From positions 310,001 to 374,000 of the forward strand of contig JASFAU010000016.1 in the NCBI GenBank assembly GCA_039704465.1: a stretch of 64,000 nucleotides of DNA, read 5' to 3'. Each line of letters starts with the position of its first letter. The stretch's first letter is position 1. Under the pieces are notes generated by a model, which had not been told where the DNA came from, did not search any database, and saw only the letters and a list, made by a program, of their open reading frames with translations. A program made the position numbers and the translations under genes. The DNA is from Plasmodiophora brassicae (Eukaryota > Endomyxa > Phytomyxea > Plasmodiophorida > Plasmodiophoridae). This document shows, one piece after another, positions 32,741 to 43,362 of this stretch.

Positions 32741-33482
32741 TGGGACTGCGCCTCGCGGGTGGGATGGAGGTGGCAATCGCACAGGAGGCACGGGACGGGA
32801 CAGGCTTCCCGGTGCTCAGCACGCCTCGCAGAAGCGCGGGCGCTCTCTGCAGGATCGACCCTGTTGCGCGACCAGGGCCACCGTATCTAGGCGGATGCCG
32901 CATTGACACGTGATCGCCATGCCAAGAAATACGGGCGGGGCGACGCTCTCCCCCATCGACGCGATGCCACCTCTGATGACTCTACAACCACTGTGACACG
33001 TGAATGCTACGGTTTGGCGAGACTATAGACCTGTTCGCTATTTCGGCATTACAGAGGATCGGACCTCCTTCCAATCAGGGTTGCCGACGTCATGGTTATA
33101 AGAAATGCAGGAGGGCCCAGGTGCTTTCATAGCGCAGGTGTTGACGTAGCGCTGGAACATGTTCCTCGGGTCACCGATGAAGGTCTGTTCCGAACCGGAT
33201 CACGCTCGGGCTCTCTGGCTTTATGCCCTGTGTGCGGCGCATCGTCATGTTCGCCAGCAATGGGGCCCGAACTGGTTCCTCATAGTACAGGCGAACGACT
33301 ATGCATCCACAATCAGCACGAGGGAGGAATGGTTGTCAGACAATACCTGGGTTGACAGCCGCGATATGACAAACCGTCGTTGGGCGTAATCGTCAACAGC
33401 GGCCCGAGAGGGAATATCAGAAGCGCAGCTGGTATGTCGACGACGACCGCCACTATTCGGGAAGCGGACTTAAGCGAAACAT
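32741..33482. other. Accessory repeat region without a supported gene
   Basis: About 740 bp. 33180-33420 is a diverged copy of part of the 28.8-29.7 kb palindrome arm (shared words include gctcgggctctctggctt and gcgaacgactat), followed by a segment related to 29770-29890. Short frames such as 33092-33355 have no recognisable features. Confidence 0.5.
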
Positions 33483-33946
33483 GACCCGCGTGAACGGCCT
33501 GTTCCACATCTAAATTGACTCCCGGCCACGACTCTCACGCCGACGCTGGTCGTTGATCGCCCCGTCCACGCGAATGGAAACGGAGGGCGCCGCGACGACC
33601 GTTGCCGATGACGGGTGGGTCGCCTGGCTTTAGGAGCGCCAACTCGACATCGACCGTTGTCATCGGGACTGGGGCAACCACGCGTGATGGCGCTCTGACT
33701 TCGATCCGCGAAGACCAAGTCAGAGCGCCGTCACGCATGGTTGCTCCAGTCCCGATGGACACCGTCGATGTCGAGTTGGCGCTCCTAAAGCCAGGCGACC
33801 CCCACCCATCATCGGCAACGGTCGTCGCGGCGCCCTCCGTTTCCATTCGCGTGGACGGGGCAATCAACGACCAGCCCGTCACGGGCGTGACAGTCGTCGC
33901 CGGAAGTCCAGGTAGATGTGGAACAGGCCGTTCGTGCGGATCATGG
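33483..33946. repeat. Third inverted duplication, about 220-bp arms
   Basis: Left arm about 33483-33701, loop about 33702-33716, right arm about 33717-33946. The arms carry mirrored copies of the PMTTVDVELALLKPGD coding stretch of the unknown ORF family (minus strand in the left arm, plus strand in the right), with substitutions and a few indels. The loop is only about 15 bp. Confidence 0.88.
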
Positions 33947-33974
33947 TGCGCTTATTTCCGCTTCGCAAATATAG

Positions 33975-34215
33975 AGGCATCGCACATAGAGGTCGTCGTC
34001 GACATACCGGCGGCGCCTCTGATATTCCCACTCGGGCCGATATTGACGATTACGCCCAACGACGATGTGGCATCGGAAACGCAGGTCGTCGTCGACATAT
34101 CGGCGGCGCCCCTGATATTCCACTATTCGGGAAGCGGACTTAAGCGAAACATGACCCGCATGAACGGCCTGTTCCACGTCTACCTTGACTCCCGGCCACG
34201 ACCCACACGCCCGTG
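33975..34215. repeat. Direct repeats of a roughly 40-bp CGTCGTCGACAT unit
   Basis: Two direct copies of a segment starting ggtcgtcgtcgacata and running to ctgatattcc occur at about 33990 and 34086, flanked by a third partial copy of the sequence found at 33460-33540 and 29880-29950. This is a mosaic of duplicated fragments, not a gene. Confidence 0.7.
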
Positions 34216-34219
34216 ACGG

Positions 34220-34800
34220 ACTGAGGCAACCCGAGTGGAGGGCACCGATACGATCGTTGCCTGTGATGAGCGGGGTCGCCTGGCTTCAGGACTCAGGAGT
34301 GCCAACTTGACATCGACCGTTGTCATCGGGACTAGGGTAACCATGAGTGACGGCGCTCTGACTTGGTCTCCGCGAACCAGGCCCCAATTGTCAAACGTCG
34401 GACGGCGGTCAATTGTCAGCAATTGGCGATCCACCCTGACGCGATACAGCAACAGAAATGAGTTTATGGATTGCACAGTCCGCAGGTTACCCGCGTTTTG
34501 GAACGTTCTTGGGAACACCCCGGTCGATTGCCCACGTTACGTCGACAAACCCATCGGTCCTGACCCCCGGTGCCTTCCTGCGTGTTAACGGTGGTACAAA
34601 TCGAATTGCAACAGTAATACTAGTAGTTGACCGGCGGGAACGGATCCTGTTCGCCGCGGGAGCGTGCCGACATGGTGTTACGAACGTGGTACATGAGATC
34701 ATGGCCAAACAGCGTCAGACCGCCTTCTGCCATTCCTGCTTGCCACTTACAGATTACCGGCTCTGCTCGTGTTTGTAGCGCACTGGAATATGTCGTGCAA
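34220..34800 (-). pseudogene. Degenerate copy of the 29.7-30.4 kb unknown ORF
   Basis: Sequence related to 29900-30390, in the same order but broken by frameshifts and a roughly 100-bp insertion near 34400-34500. The N-terminal part (LTLFGHDLMYHVRNTMSARS) is readable near 34625-34760 and the middle (PMTTVDVKLALL) near 34300-34340. No single frame spans it, so it is most likely a decayed paralogue. Confidence 0.6.
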
Positions 34801-34928
34801 GAAACGGTGAACCAGTTTATACATCTAAAGGCAGTCGGCCAACGGTCGAATACAATAAGGACCATTGAAGCCGGCGGTTAACACGATAGTGGTCGAAGTC
34901 GTACAATAGGGGTAGACAGCCAGCTGGG

Positions 34929-36232
34929 CTACTTAGAAAGTGAGACGGCGGCGGCGAAAGCAGAGTGCGATGGCGACCCTTTGAACATCTTCTCTGCAGC
35001 CTCCCTCCTGCGCAAGAACATCTCGGACTCGCAGACCTGGGGCGAATCGGGCGAACACGGCCTGATACGCATCTGGAACGTCCCCGGGGTACCGCCGGAC
35101 TGAAGGTTCGGCGCGAAGCAGTTGCTCGTCGGGCTGTTAATGAACTGAGGAACCTCGATGCGTTGATGCTGAACCGGTCGCTGACGGCAGTGGACGGCGT
35201 AATGGATCGTGGGGATAGCGGGCGGCGGCGGTACAGACTGCTGCAGCTGCTGGCCACGCCCGAGATTCTGAAGCTGCTGTGCGACGATGGCCTCTTCGTC
35301 CTGGTCGTACCGCAGGTGCGTGATCTGGACATCGCATTGCCCGTTGAGAACAGGCGAGTTCAGGGTCGCCGCCTTTGCCATCTGGAGAAGCCCACCAATT
35401 CCTCCTTGGATGGCCATCTCCTCTCGTTCAGTTTCGATGGAGCTTTCCTCGTCGTCCACGCTGTCGAACTCCTCGTTCACGTCGTCAGACAGGTCGCCAA
35501 CAGACGCGCCACGCGGATACGGAGGAGTGCAGGTGCCGTTGTCGTCCTTGCTCCCGGCAGACGCACCTCCGCTTGCAGTGATCACACGAATAGTCGATCC
35601 TTTTCCATCATGCCACCCGGACGAAGAGCCGCCCACAACGTGCCTTAGTGAGACGTTCTTGCCGGTAAGCGACGTCGCCATCGAGGTCGGTAGCGTGACC
35701 ACGACGCCATCACGAGGGAGCTGGCGATCCCCGTTCTTGCGATGCGTCTTCATGTGCTGCGATAGGTTCGAATTCGTACTGAACTTGCGCCAGCACAATT
35801 TGCACTCGTAGGGCTTCTCTCCTGTATGCGTCCTTGTGTGCCTTTGCAGCGTGCCGCTCTCTGTAGACACGTTCAGATACCTGATCTGAGGCCCCGGTCG
35901 CTTGACTTACGAGTGAATGATTTGTTGCAGATGGAGCAGCTGTAGGGCTTGGTCCCGCTGTGAATCCGAAGATGCCTTGACAGGGACCCGCTCCAGAAGA
36001 ACTTCTTGCTGCACACGTGGCACTGGTACGGCAGCTCATGCCCATGGTTTTGCTGCAGGTGTCCTCGCAGCAGCACCGACGTCTGGAACTTCTTGCCACA
36101 CAGCTTGCAGGAATGCGACCCATCATGCACAGTCGGCGACGCGACGCCCGCCGCCGGCGACCGGACACCGGCCGCGTACACGCGCATGGGCTCCGGCGCG
36201 ATTGGGAGTGTGGGCACGACGACCGGCATCAT
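34929..36232 (-). CDS. C2H2 zinc-finger protein
   Basis: Two exons. The first (36232 to about 35910) encodes CKLCGKKF...[22 protein letters not shown] and the start of a third finger, CSICNKSF. After a short intron (about 35870-35905) the second exon continues with [19 protein letters not shown] and a fourth finger ending [11 protein letters not shown] linkers mark sequence-specific DNA-binding arrays. The long C-terminal part (about 300 residues) is low-complexity with an acidic patch ([13 protein letters not shown]) and Gln-rich runs that could be an activation domain. It is a probable nuclear transcription factor; targets are unknown. Confidence 0.85.
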
Positions 36233-36641
36233 GACTGCTCACCCCGCCACCCAAACCGTGAGGTCCGCCGCCGACCGTGACACTACCGCAATGACCACGG
36301 CAGTCCAAAGCAGATCACGGGCGACCGCCGCCCCTCCGCCCTGTAACGCCTGCCATGTTACTTGCCAAGTCGTCCACAGTTTTGCGGACAAATCGCCCCG
36401 TTGCGCGACGGGGCATGCGCCCCCTCGCCCACTCGGGCGCCTATTTTCGAGATGGCAACGCGCGCACATTACGAACTGCGACAGTCGCCGGCGGGCGGGC
36501 GCGTGATTGCACCGATGATTGTCCCCGTGCGCATCGCCCTTCCGTGCCGCGTCGGGGCGGAGGGCCCTCAAACGCCGGATCGGTGGCCATCATTTTATTG
36601 CGTGTTGCATGGGGCGCATGGCCGCCCCCCATCCCCCGTGA
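36233..36641. other. Intergenic, no gene seen
   Basis: About 400 bp between the zinc-finger start and the EFHC1 stop. Overlapping frames on both strands have no coding signature. Confidence 0.45.
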
Positions 36642-38534
36642 TCAGTGCGACGATCCCGGGGCGCCTTCCACCTCCTGCGCGAACTCCTGGAACGATATCA
36701 TGCCGTCGTGATCGCGGTCGTACCGGTTGAACAGGGCGTCGACCTGCGCCCGCTCCAAGTCCCACCCGAACTCGTCGAGGATCGCCTCGAACTCGTGCCG
36801 CGTCAGGTACCCGTCCTTGTCGTGGTCCAGGTTGCGGAACGTCTTGCGAAGCGCCACGTTCTTGCCCTTGAACATGTTCCGCAGGCCGATGACGACGGAG
36901 CGGATGTCCGTGTGCAACCAGTTCGGGGGCTGCCCTCGCAGGAGGCGCTCGGTGCTGCTGTCGGCGCCGGTCAGCTCGAACAGGAAGCTGTGGATGTCGA
37001 GGACGGCGCCGACGAAGAAGTCCTCCTGTTTGAACATGCGCCCGGCGTTGCGGTTGAAGATCAGCTTGCGCTCGAGGAACTTCCCGGCCATGAAGCCCGA
37101 GTTCCGCAGCGGGTTCTCGAACACCGACACGGTCTCGTCGACCGGGAAGAACGTCACCACGAACTCCCGCGCGATGTCCTCGGCCCTGCTCGACACCTGC
37201 CGCGCCTTGAACCGCATCACCGACTTGGTCAGCCGCTTCTCTTCCTCACGCGGCAACCGGTTCCGACGGATCTTCGACGCCGCCGTCGCCTGCTCGACGA
37301 TCTCGTCCTCGTCAGCGTGATGCTCGACCCGCTGGTGCTGCTCGACGCCTTCCGGCGCGCGCCCGGGATCAACGAAATCGCGCTGGTCAATGCCGAATCG
37401 CTGCACGTAGTACCGCCTGGTGAAGTCGTCGGCGCGCAGCAGGAGCACCTCGCGGCCGAACACGCTGATCGTCTGCCCTGTTCGCAGGTCGCCCGCCGTG
37501 TAGCACGCGCCGTCGGCAGCGGCAGCCTGCAGGGCCAGGTCTTCGCCGATATTGTCGATCCCGTAGCTACGAGGGACGCTCTTCCGCAGCGTCTGCCGCT
37601 TCACGAGCGACGGGAACGGGTCCCGGCCCGAGTTCGCCTGCGCGATCTCCAGCACCTCGCACGTGTCGTCCGCCAGGAAGAAGTGCACGACCAGGTTGCG
37701 GTCGTCGCCCACCCGGCTCTTCCAGATCGCCCAGAACCGCAGCACCTGCCCGTCGTTCTCCAGGAATTTCCTGTGCTTGACCAGCTGCCATCGCTGTGGC
37801 TTCCCGTGCACGCTCTCGTAATGCGCCGACACGGGTTCCCGACGCCCTTGCGAAGCGGTCAGCTCCTCGGCGCGATGTATGCGAGCGTGGAATGGGTCTT
37901 CTGGGATCGGCTCGGCCGGGGACAGCGGTTCCCCGATGACGTCGGCGTAGAAGGCGCGCGTGAACGCGTCCGCGTCGACGATGTGGTACGTGCGCTTGTA
38001 GATGACGAGGTCGCGACCGACCGCGAAGTGCACCGGGGACAAGAATGGGGCGGCACCCTCGTCCGGCAGAGTGCACCCGGTTTCGGCTAACGGGACGCGG
38101 TGCCGGTTGAGGAACGCGCCGTTTCGCATGCCGCTGTTGTCCTCCTTGCGCTCGACGATGCGCACGGTGCCGTCCTGCAGGTAGTACATGATGTCGATGA
38201 CGGTGACGCGATGGGTTTCAACCTGGGACTCGTGCACGTCGCTGCGGAAGTAGGCCAGGAACGCCAGCACCTTGTTGTCGTACGCGATCCAGGCCGGGAT
38301 CGTGCCCATGGTCACCTCCAGGTTGCTGAGCCGGGGTTTAAGCGTCGCCTGGCTGCGCGATCGCGTCGAAGTGTCATGGACGAAGATGTTGGTGTGCTTC
38401 GGGGCGGGTACGAGCTTCGCGGCGCGCGGGTCGGCGAAGCACTGCCCGCCGACCAGGTCGAACCGGGTCGTGCGCGGGTGATCGTACTTTGGGTTCGTCA
38501 CGATCGTCATGCCTGGCAGTAGCGGTGGCGCCAT
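36642..38534 (-). CDS. EFHC1: EFHC1/Rib72: DM10-domain flagellar doublet protein
   Basis: A single uninterrupted 630-residue exon, which is unusual in this intron-dense window. It has three DM10 domains (about residues 70-190, 235-360 and 420-520), recognisable by strands such as LAFLAYFRSDVHES, VIDIMYYLQDGTVRIVE, LRFWAIWKSRVGDDRNLVVH, VFENPLRNSGFMAGKFLERK and YYVQRFGI. C-terminal EF-hand loops follow: DHDKDGYLTRHEFEAIL and DRDHDGMISFQEFAQEV. The order DM10 x3 then EF-hands is that of EFHC1 and Chlamydomonas Rib72, inner proteins of axonemal doublet microtubules (protofilament ribbon). Length matches the family (about 640). A calcium-sensing structural role in motile flagella is expected. Confidence 0.95.
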   Translation of the reverse strand: MAPPLLPGMTIVTNPKYDHPRTTRFDLVGGQCFADPRAAKLVPAPKHTNIFVHDTSTRSRSQATLKPRLSNLEVTMGTIPAWIAYDNKVLAFLAYFRSDVHESQVETHRVTVIDIMYYLQDGTVRIVERKEDNSGMRNGAFLNRHRVPLAETGCTLPDEGAAPFLSPVHFAVGRDLVIYKRTYHIVDADAFTRAFYADVIGEPLSPAEPIPEDPFHARIHRAEELTASQGRREPVSAHYESVHGKPQRWQLVKHRKFLENDGQVLRFWAIWKSRVGDDRNLVVHFFLADDTCEVLEIAQANSGRDPFPSLVKRQTLRKSVPRSYGIDNIGEDLALQAAAADGACYTAGDLRTGQTISVFGREVLLLRADDFTRRYYVQRFGIDQRDFVDPGRAPEGVEQHQRVEHHADEDEIVEQATAASKIRRNRLPREEEKRLTKSVMRFKARQVSSRAEDIAREFVVTFFPVDETVSVFENPLRNSGFMAGKFLERKLIFNRNAGRMFKQEDFFVGAVLDIHSFLFELTGADSSTERLLRGQPPNWLHTDIRSVVIGLRNMFKGKNVALRKTFRNLDHDKDGYLTRHEFEAILDEFGWDLERAQVDALFNRYDRDHDGMISFQEFAQEVEGAPGSSH

Positions 38535-38726
38535 CCCGCGTATGGCGAACAGCGACGGCTCTTCCCGGTTTAGTGATGATGACGACCCCCACCAAGGGTA
38601 CAGCGAGCTGGGCCTTCCTGATCGATCTGTACTATAGACATGTGCTTAACGGGTAGGCTACCTCGACAGAGTTAACCAAGACACAACGCGCACGTTTACA
38701 TTTAGGTGCCGAACGGTATTTGGCTA

Positions 38727-39952
38727 TTAGGCAACAGCAACCGACGGGAGGAACACAGGGTACTCGGGATGCGCCACGTCGAAGCCGAAGTAGACCAGGT
38801 GCTCCCGTATGGAATACGAAAACGGGCTGAACGCATCCGTGCACGTGTCGTCTTCGCCATTGTCGGGGTCACACATGCGGTACGTGTTCATATTTGCATC
38901 GTAAAGCACCTGTCATCACGATCAGTCCAAGGTGTGTCATCGTAACAGCGGAAGGCGTACTTCGGTTGGTGCATGATGAGGATGGGTGTCGTCGCCGCAT
39001 ACAGAGCCGAAGACCGTGCATGGAGGCAGATGCGGAACAACATCGTGATCGTGAACAACCCGAAATAGCCTGGCGATCATGTTACATCGTGGTCGCTTGA
39101 GCGAACCGACAGATTGCGAGCAGACCTTGGACCTAGCAGGTCTCTGATGTACACGGCAAAGAAACCGTTACCGACTCGGGGTGCTCCAAACGTGTAGACC
39201 ACCGGGTCGGGGACGATAGCATGCAAAGCAACAGCAGCGATTACCGCCGCCGCACCTCCAAGCGAATGTCCAGTGATTAACAGTTTGGCGTCTGGTCCAG
39301 AATCAGCCCATGACGATGTCCTGATTAAACGCGCGGATCGTAACCTGGATGCTGCGACAGATAGGCTTTCAAACGACGGTGAACGATACCATGGACAGTC
39401 ATATAGTATCCCAGGAATCCGTAGTCCACCGTTGATCCAGTGACGTTCGACGGCCATGGCGTGCTCCTGAATACTAAATCTGCGAACGCGCTCGCCTTAT
39501 CACTGAACACCGTTCCTCTATGCCATTCCGATTTCAAACCAGCACCATACACGCTAGGGCGTCCGAATTGACACCTACCTAAACGCCAGCACGAGTCTGT
39601 CAGGGTCGGTAGCGTTAACGCCAAGATACGCGAAATGATCATCGATGGCTCCCTGGGACGGTTATCAGGTCGATAACCGTATAGCACCAGGTTAAACTTA
39701 CATCGAACACTTCAAGGACGGTCAAATTATCAGCCACCGCACACGACATGCAGGACCAGTTGAACAGTGACGACACGTTCCTCTCATAGGCAGCCGATGC
39801 GTATCGCACAGCCTGCAACTCGGTGTGAATCGACCGATTATCACACGGCCGCCTTGTCTGTACGAAACCTGGCGCGCCAGCGGCTCCGAGTATTCGTCAG
39901 CGAACGCGATACCGCAGGCAGCGACGGCGACGAGCAGCCATGCGGACGCCAT
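38727..39952 (-). CDS. Secreted class-3 lipase
   Basis: Signal peptide at the start (MASAWLLVAVAACGIAFADE). After several short introns come the mid-section (TVDYGFLGYYMTVHGIVHRR), the nucleophile elbow LLITGHSLGGAAAV, VVYTFGAPRVGN, the catalytic-Asp strand and loop DHDVVPHLPP (rebuilt by the splice near 39079-39113), the His region HPHHAPTE and a C-terminal REHLVYFGFDV. Motif order and spacing match fungal-type class 3 lipases (PF01764) with a Ser-Asp-His triad. Introns lie near 38909-38959 and 39079-39113, and two or more lie further upstream. A secreted lipase would fit a plant-associated parasite or osmotroph, but the substrate is unknown. Confidence 0.85.
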
Positions 39953-39967
39953 GCGTAGGAGTATTCG

Positions 39968-40391
39968 TTAACGAGGCGACCGGCGCGTGAGGCGGTACCG
40001 CCGTTTAGTGCGTGACGTGTAGCTCCCCGTCGTGGGTGATGCCACTGGTGACTGCGGCACTGCGCGACAATACCTACTGCGCGAGTGGCCGGACGGCAGT
40101 GACCGCTGCTGCAAACAGCGCCCCCCGGGCACTGCAGGGTGACCCGGCGGCCACGCGGCGCGCTGTACTGTGATCCCCACTGGCTGGATGCGACGCAGAG
40201 GGAGTCCCGGTGCCACGACGTCTACCCTGTTATCGTTCGCGCTGGGCAGGCGCTTGTCGTCGAAGCCACGGCGGGGCCGTGCTACTTCGAGCATCGTGCT
40301 ATCCACGCGCGAAAGTTGATAGGGTAGAATTCGCAGCATCAGGGCGCCCACCAGTTCCGCAATGTTGCTCTTCCGCGTGTCTCCTCGACAG
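39968..40391. other. No supported gene; unassigned frames on both strands
   Basis: A minus-strand frame (39968-40351, 127 residues) and a plus-strand frame (40139-40327) exist. Neither has recognisable motifs. This could be the 3' end of the 40.4-41.3 kb gene or a separate small gene; I cannot decide. Confidence 0.3.
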
Positions 40392-41291
40392 TCATGCTGG
40401 GACTTTATGCATTCTTCGGCTGCTGGTCGACCCTGTCTTGAGCGACTTCGGTCGCTGGCGGTTCACGCGCTTCTTCGCGTACCGCTCCAGGCGTTTGATG
40501 TCCTCGATGCCGTCGATCGACGACGACACCGTCCGGGGCGTCGCTTCGACGCCGTCCGTGTCCTGTCGTTTCCACGGGAACGGCATCTCGTGCTGTCGCA
40601 GGTAGTCGATCCGGAGCAGATCGCAGTACAACGCGAACCTGTCCAGGCCGGCGCACGCGGCCAGGCAGGCGACGCCCGATTCCAGATGGTACGGTCCGGG
40701 CGTGGGAAAGAAGTCCCGGTCGGCGTCGTACTGGAACAATTCCACAGCGGTCGACACGTGCTGTAGCGTGAAGAACGCCGATGGGCGCCCTGGACGAAGG
40801 TCAACGCCCGCTGCAGGTGGCCTCGTGATCGTTTGGCCCCGAACGTGCTCAATGTACTGTTTCGCCGCCCGACAGAGGATCTTGCGTCGGTCGGTCGGCG
40901 ACGCGTTCTCCAGCGCCTCGTAGTACGACTGGCGCTGGCTGGCCGTCGATTTCGGCGATAGCAACGTCGTCCGGGGCGTTCTCCCGTCTGCGGACGACGA
41001 CTCCGGGCTGATCGTGATCGCGTTCGGGATCGTCACTTCGAACGATCGCGACCGGTCGTCATCGGCATCGGTGACGTACATCGTGGCGGCGCGTTCCCCA
41101 TTGTTCGCTGACGTGATGCCTCGGCCGAAGACGGCGTGACACAGGCGGGAGACGACCGATTTCCTGTTCCGCAGCGGCGGTCGCGATGTCGCTGGCTTCT
41201 GCGAGGCGAGCGCCTCGATGCTAACTGGGTCCCGAGGCGCCTTCCGCGTCGCCGTGCGGTTCCTCTGCAGGATGGACGCTGAGAACACCAT
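40392..41291 (-). CDS. Uncharacterised 299-residue protein
   Basis: A single open frame with consistent coding character but no family I recognise. The N-terminal half is basic, Ser/Thr-rich and low-complexity. The middle has a helical stretch (YYEALENASPTDRRKILCRA) and a more globular segment (ACLAACAGLDRFALYCDLLR). The C-terminus is basic (RYAKKRVNRQRPKSLK) and could be a nuclear localisation signal. No signal peptide or membrane helix is apparent. It lies between the secreted lipase and a possible pseudogene. A further 5' exon is possible. Confidence 0.5.
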   Translation of the reverse strand: MVFSASILQRNRTATRKAPRDPVSIEALASQKPATSRPPLRNRKSVVSRLCHAVFGRGITSANNGERAATMYVTDADDDRSRSFEVTIPNAITISPESSSADGRTPRTTLLSPKSTASQRQSYYEALENASPTDRRKILCRAAKQYIEHVRGQTITRPPAAGVDLRPGRPSAFFTLQHVSTAVELFQYDADRDFFPTPGPYHLESGVACLAACAGLDRFALYCDLLRIDYLRQHEMPFPWKRQDTDGVEATPRTVSSSIDGIEDIKRLERYAKKRVNRQRPKSLKTGSTSSRRMHKVPA

Positions 41292-41530
41292 CGAGCCGAA
41301 GTGTCGTTAAGTGACCGATCGGGTAGGCCTCGTAGTGCAGTACGCGCTAGTCGTGGGTACCGAGGGCGCCGATCCACCTGAGCATCACGGTCAGGCCTTG
41401 GCCGCATTTCCCCCATGATTGCGGCGGCTGTTTATGAGTTGACGCCATCGTTCGGCGTTCGGTGCGAATTAATAGCTGGAACGTATGCGAGCCGTCCACG
41501 TGCGATATGTGGAAGCCACGCGACACATAA

Positions 41531-41905
41531 TTGCCAACTGCAGGGCCGTCTGGCGGGGAAGACGCCCTGCTCCTCACGGTATTGGACGTTCTTGGTTTGC
41601 TGCGACGATATGAGCAGAGCCAAAGATCTCCTACACGAACATCGACGTCCAACGCTGAACGGTCACGCGTTCGTCTCCCCTCGAATCTGGTCAGCGTCCA
41701 GTTTCACCACCATACAGGGTCGCTCGGCGGCACGACCTTCCGCGTCTCGTGCTACTGGTGCCTTATGGCGGCCGCCGACATCGGCGACGGTAACGCCGTC
41801 CGAGGAGGAGTCCTCTCGTCTGCGAACGTCGACGCCTATCTGATCAAGATCACGTTCGGGGTCGTCACCTCCACCATCTGCCGCCGCGATGCGGTCGGGG
41901 TATAA
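41531..41905 (+). pseudogene. Possible truncated relative of the 43.4 kb type II membrane protein
   Basis: The frame contains GNAVRGGVLSSANVDAYLIK, which resembles GAVRGVVVFSSVDNVYLAK in the protein at 43363-44541, just after that protein's membrane helix. Similarity stops after about 20 residues and the frame ends at 41905, so it may be a decayed or partly duplicated copy. The match is short and could be chance. Confidence 0.3.
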
Positions 41906-41984
41906 ACCTCGATCGTCATTAAGGTGCCGCTCGTTCGTTGCGGTTCCCCAAAGCCAACACGATTGAAGTAGCGATTAATCAAGC

Positions 41985-42809
41985 GTGCCCGGAACCTCCG
42001 AAGCCTGCGATGCATGGATATCAAAGGCGATGTCGTCGGCGACCACGACGGCCTTGTCCAATCCAAACGCACGTCCAAACCAAGCAGCCCAGGTCCTGGC
42101 CGCCTTTCCCATCATTGTGGTGGCAATTTCTGTAGCTGTTCTCGTCGTTCGACGTTGCCGGCGGCGAAGGAACAGCGAATACGAAGTTGTTGATGGCGGT
42201 CCATGCAAGTTCGACCTGGAATCTGGAACGTCGTTCGTTGAGGCTGGTCCAGATGCCGGTGCGTTGCAAAGTGAGCCGCCGTTTCCTGGGACGGTTCAGA
42301 CCTGGGTCGTGTATCTGAGGGCGTTTAGTGTTGGGTCTGCGATCGAGGTTCGGAAAGCGTGCCTGTACTTTGATCCGAGAGGCAGGATCGCGTCGCTTTC
42401 GTCAACATGGAACGGGACGTTCTCATGGCGCACTCGACGTGTTTCGTTGACGTATCATCTTGGGCGACAAACCCGAATGAGGTTTCGAGGACGACGTGAC
42501 AGGACAGGGATCGCTGGTGCCTGGTTTGCTGAAGGCGATGGTACACCGTCATCATCATCGGGAGTTTTCTACATGAGCGTTGAAGGGACTGAATGGAATT
42601 GTATTCCTCTGCAATTTCGAAACCCTGCTGTACCACCGATGATAACTTACCGAGTGACGGATGGTGCGACCTGTGGTATTTGCTGTGAGACGCCCTGCAC
42701 AAGCGCCTATGTTCCTTGCGGGCACGTGTTCGCCTGTGAGCATTGCAGTACGCGGGTCCACGCCTGTCCCGTCTGTCGTTCGGCGATCTGCCATACCTTT
42801 CACCTGTGA
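41985..42809 (+). CDS. Membrane RING-finger protein (probable E3 ligase)
   Basis: A 274-residue single exon. One membrane helix lies near residues 35-55 (LAAFPIIVVAISVAVLVV), flanked by an Arg-rich stop-transfer sequence. A central globular domain of unknown type (about 75-210) is followed by a C-terminal C3HC4 RING: CGICCETPCTSAYVPCGHVF, then ACEHCSTRVHACPVC. RING proteins with one membrane span usually act as ubiquitin ligases at membranes. The layout, with helix, unknown central domain with FYMSVEG-type strands and C-terminal RING, is shared with the gene at 51321-52361, suggesting paralogues. The start is the first in-frame ATG. Confidence 0.8.
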   Translation: MPGTSEACDAWISKAMSSATTTALSNPNARPNQAAQVLAAFPIIVVAISVAVLVVRRCRRRRNSEYEVVDGGPCKFDLESGTSFVEAGPDAGALQSEPPFPGTVQTWVVYLRAFSVGSAIEVRKACLYFDPRGRIASLSSTWNGTFSWRTRRVSLTYHLGRQTRMRFRGRRDRTGIAGAWFAEGDGTPSSSSGVFYMSVEGTEWNCIPLQFRNPAVPPMITYRVTDGATCGICCETPCTSAYVPCGHVFACEHCSTRVHACPVCRSAICHTFHL

Positions 42810-43362
42810 ATACTTGACGGTCTGTAAAATATAGAGACAAGCGGTTACCTGACGCTTATTGGTGTCCTATCTCGTTCATCGCTGCGTGTCGTCATGGTTC
42901 GGTGGCCGGGTAGATGCCACTTTACGATTGGGAATGTCCATCCGGAAGGTTCCACTGCGGAATAGTCGATGAAAGCGTGTCCAGTGCTAGCTAGTACCAA
43001 CGTGATGCGGACCAAAGATTGGTATCGCCAGTCGATGTCACCCAATCAACACGCAACAGCCACCGGCCAGCTGCTGCTTCCCGCCAGTTAAGGGAAGACG
43101 TGGTCCTCAAGCAACCCGCGACGCAAGGCGGCCTCTGTAAGTCGTAGGAGCTTTCAGCCCGATGATTGCGGCCCTCGGAACCCTCGAGCTCGGGCACCGC
43201 TTCTGGCTGTGCTTCCCATGGAGTTCGCGGGTACCAAGGAGCGAACATTCGCGTCGGGGCTCTATTTAGAGCGATGGTCGTCCGAAAATAGTTTGGCGTC
43301 GGTGCAGTCGCGAACGATGCCGTTGTCACCTGCGCCATCCGTTTGGCTCTGGCGTCATAACC
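42810..43362. other. Intergenic, no gene seen
   Basis: About 550 bp. A minus-strand frame (42991-43407) overlaps the start of the next gene and lacks any recognisable pattern, so I do not annotate it. Confidence 0.45.

Noticed and set aside
36645..38090. 481-residue plus-strand ORF opposite EFHC1
   Set aside because: Antisense shadow in GC-rich sequence. The minus-strand frame has three DM10 domains and EF-hands.
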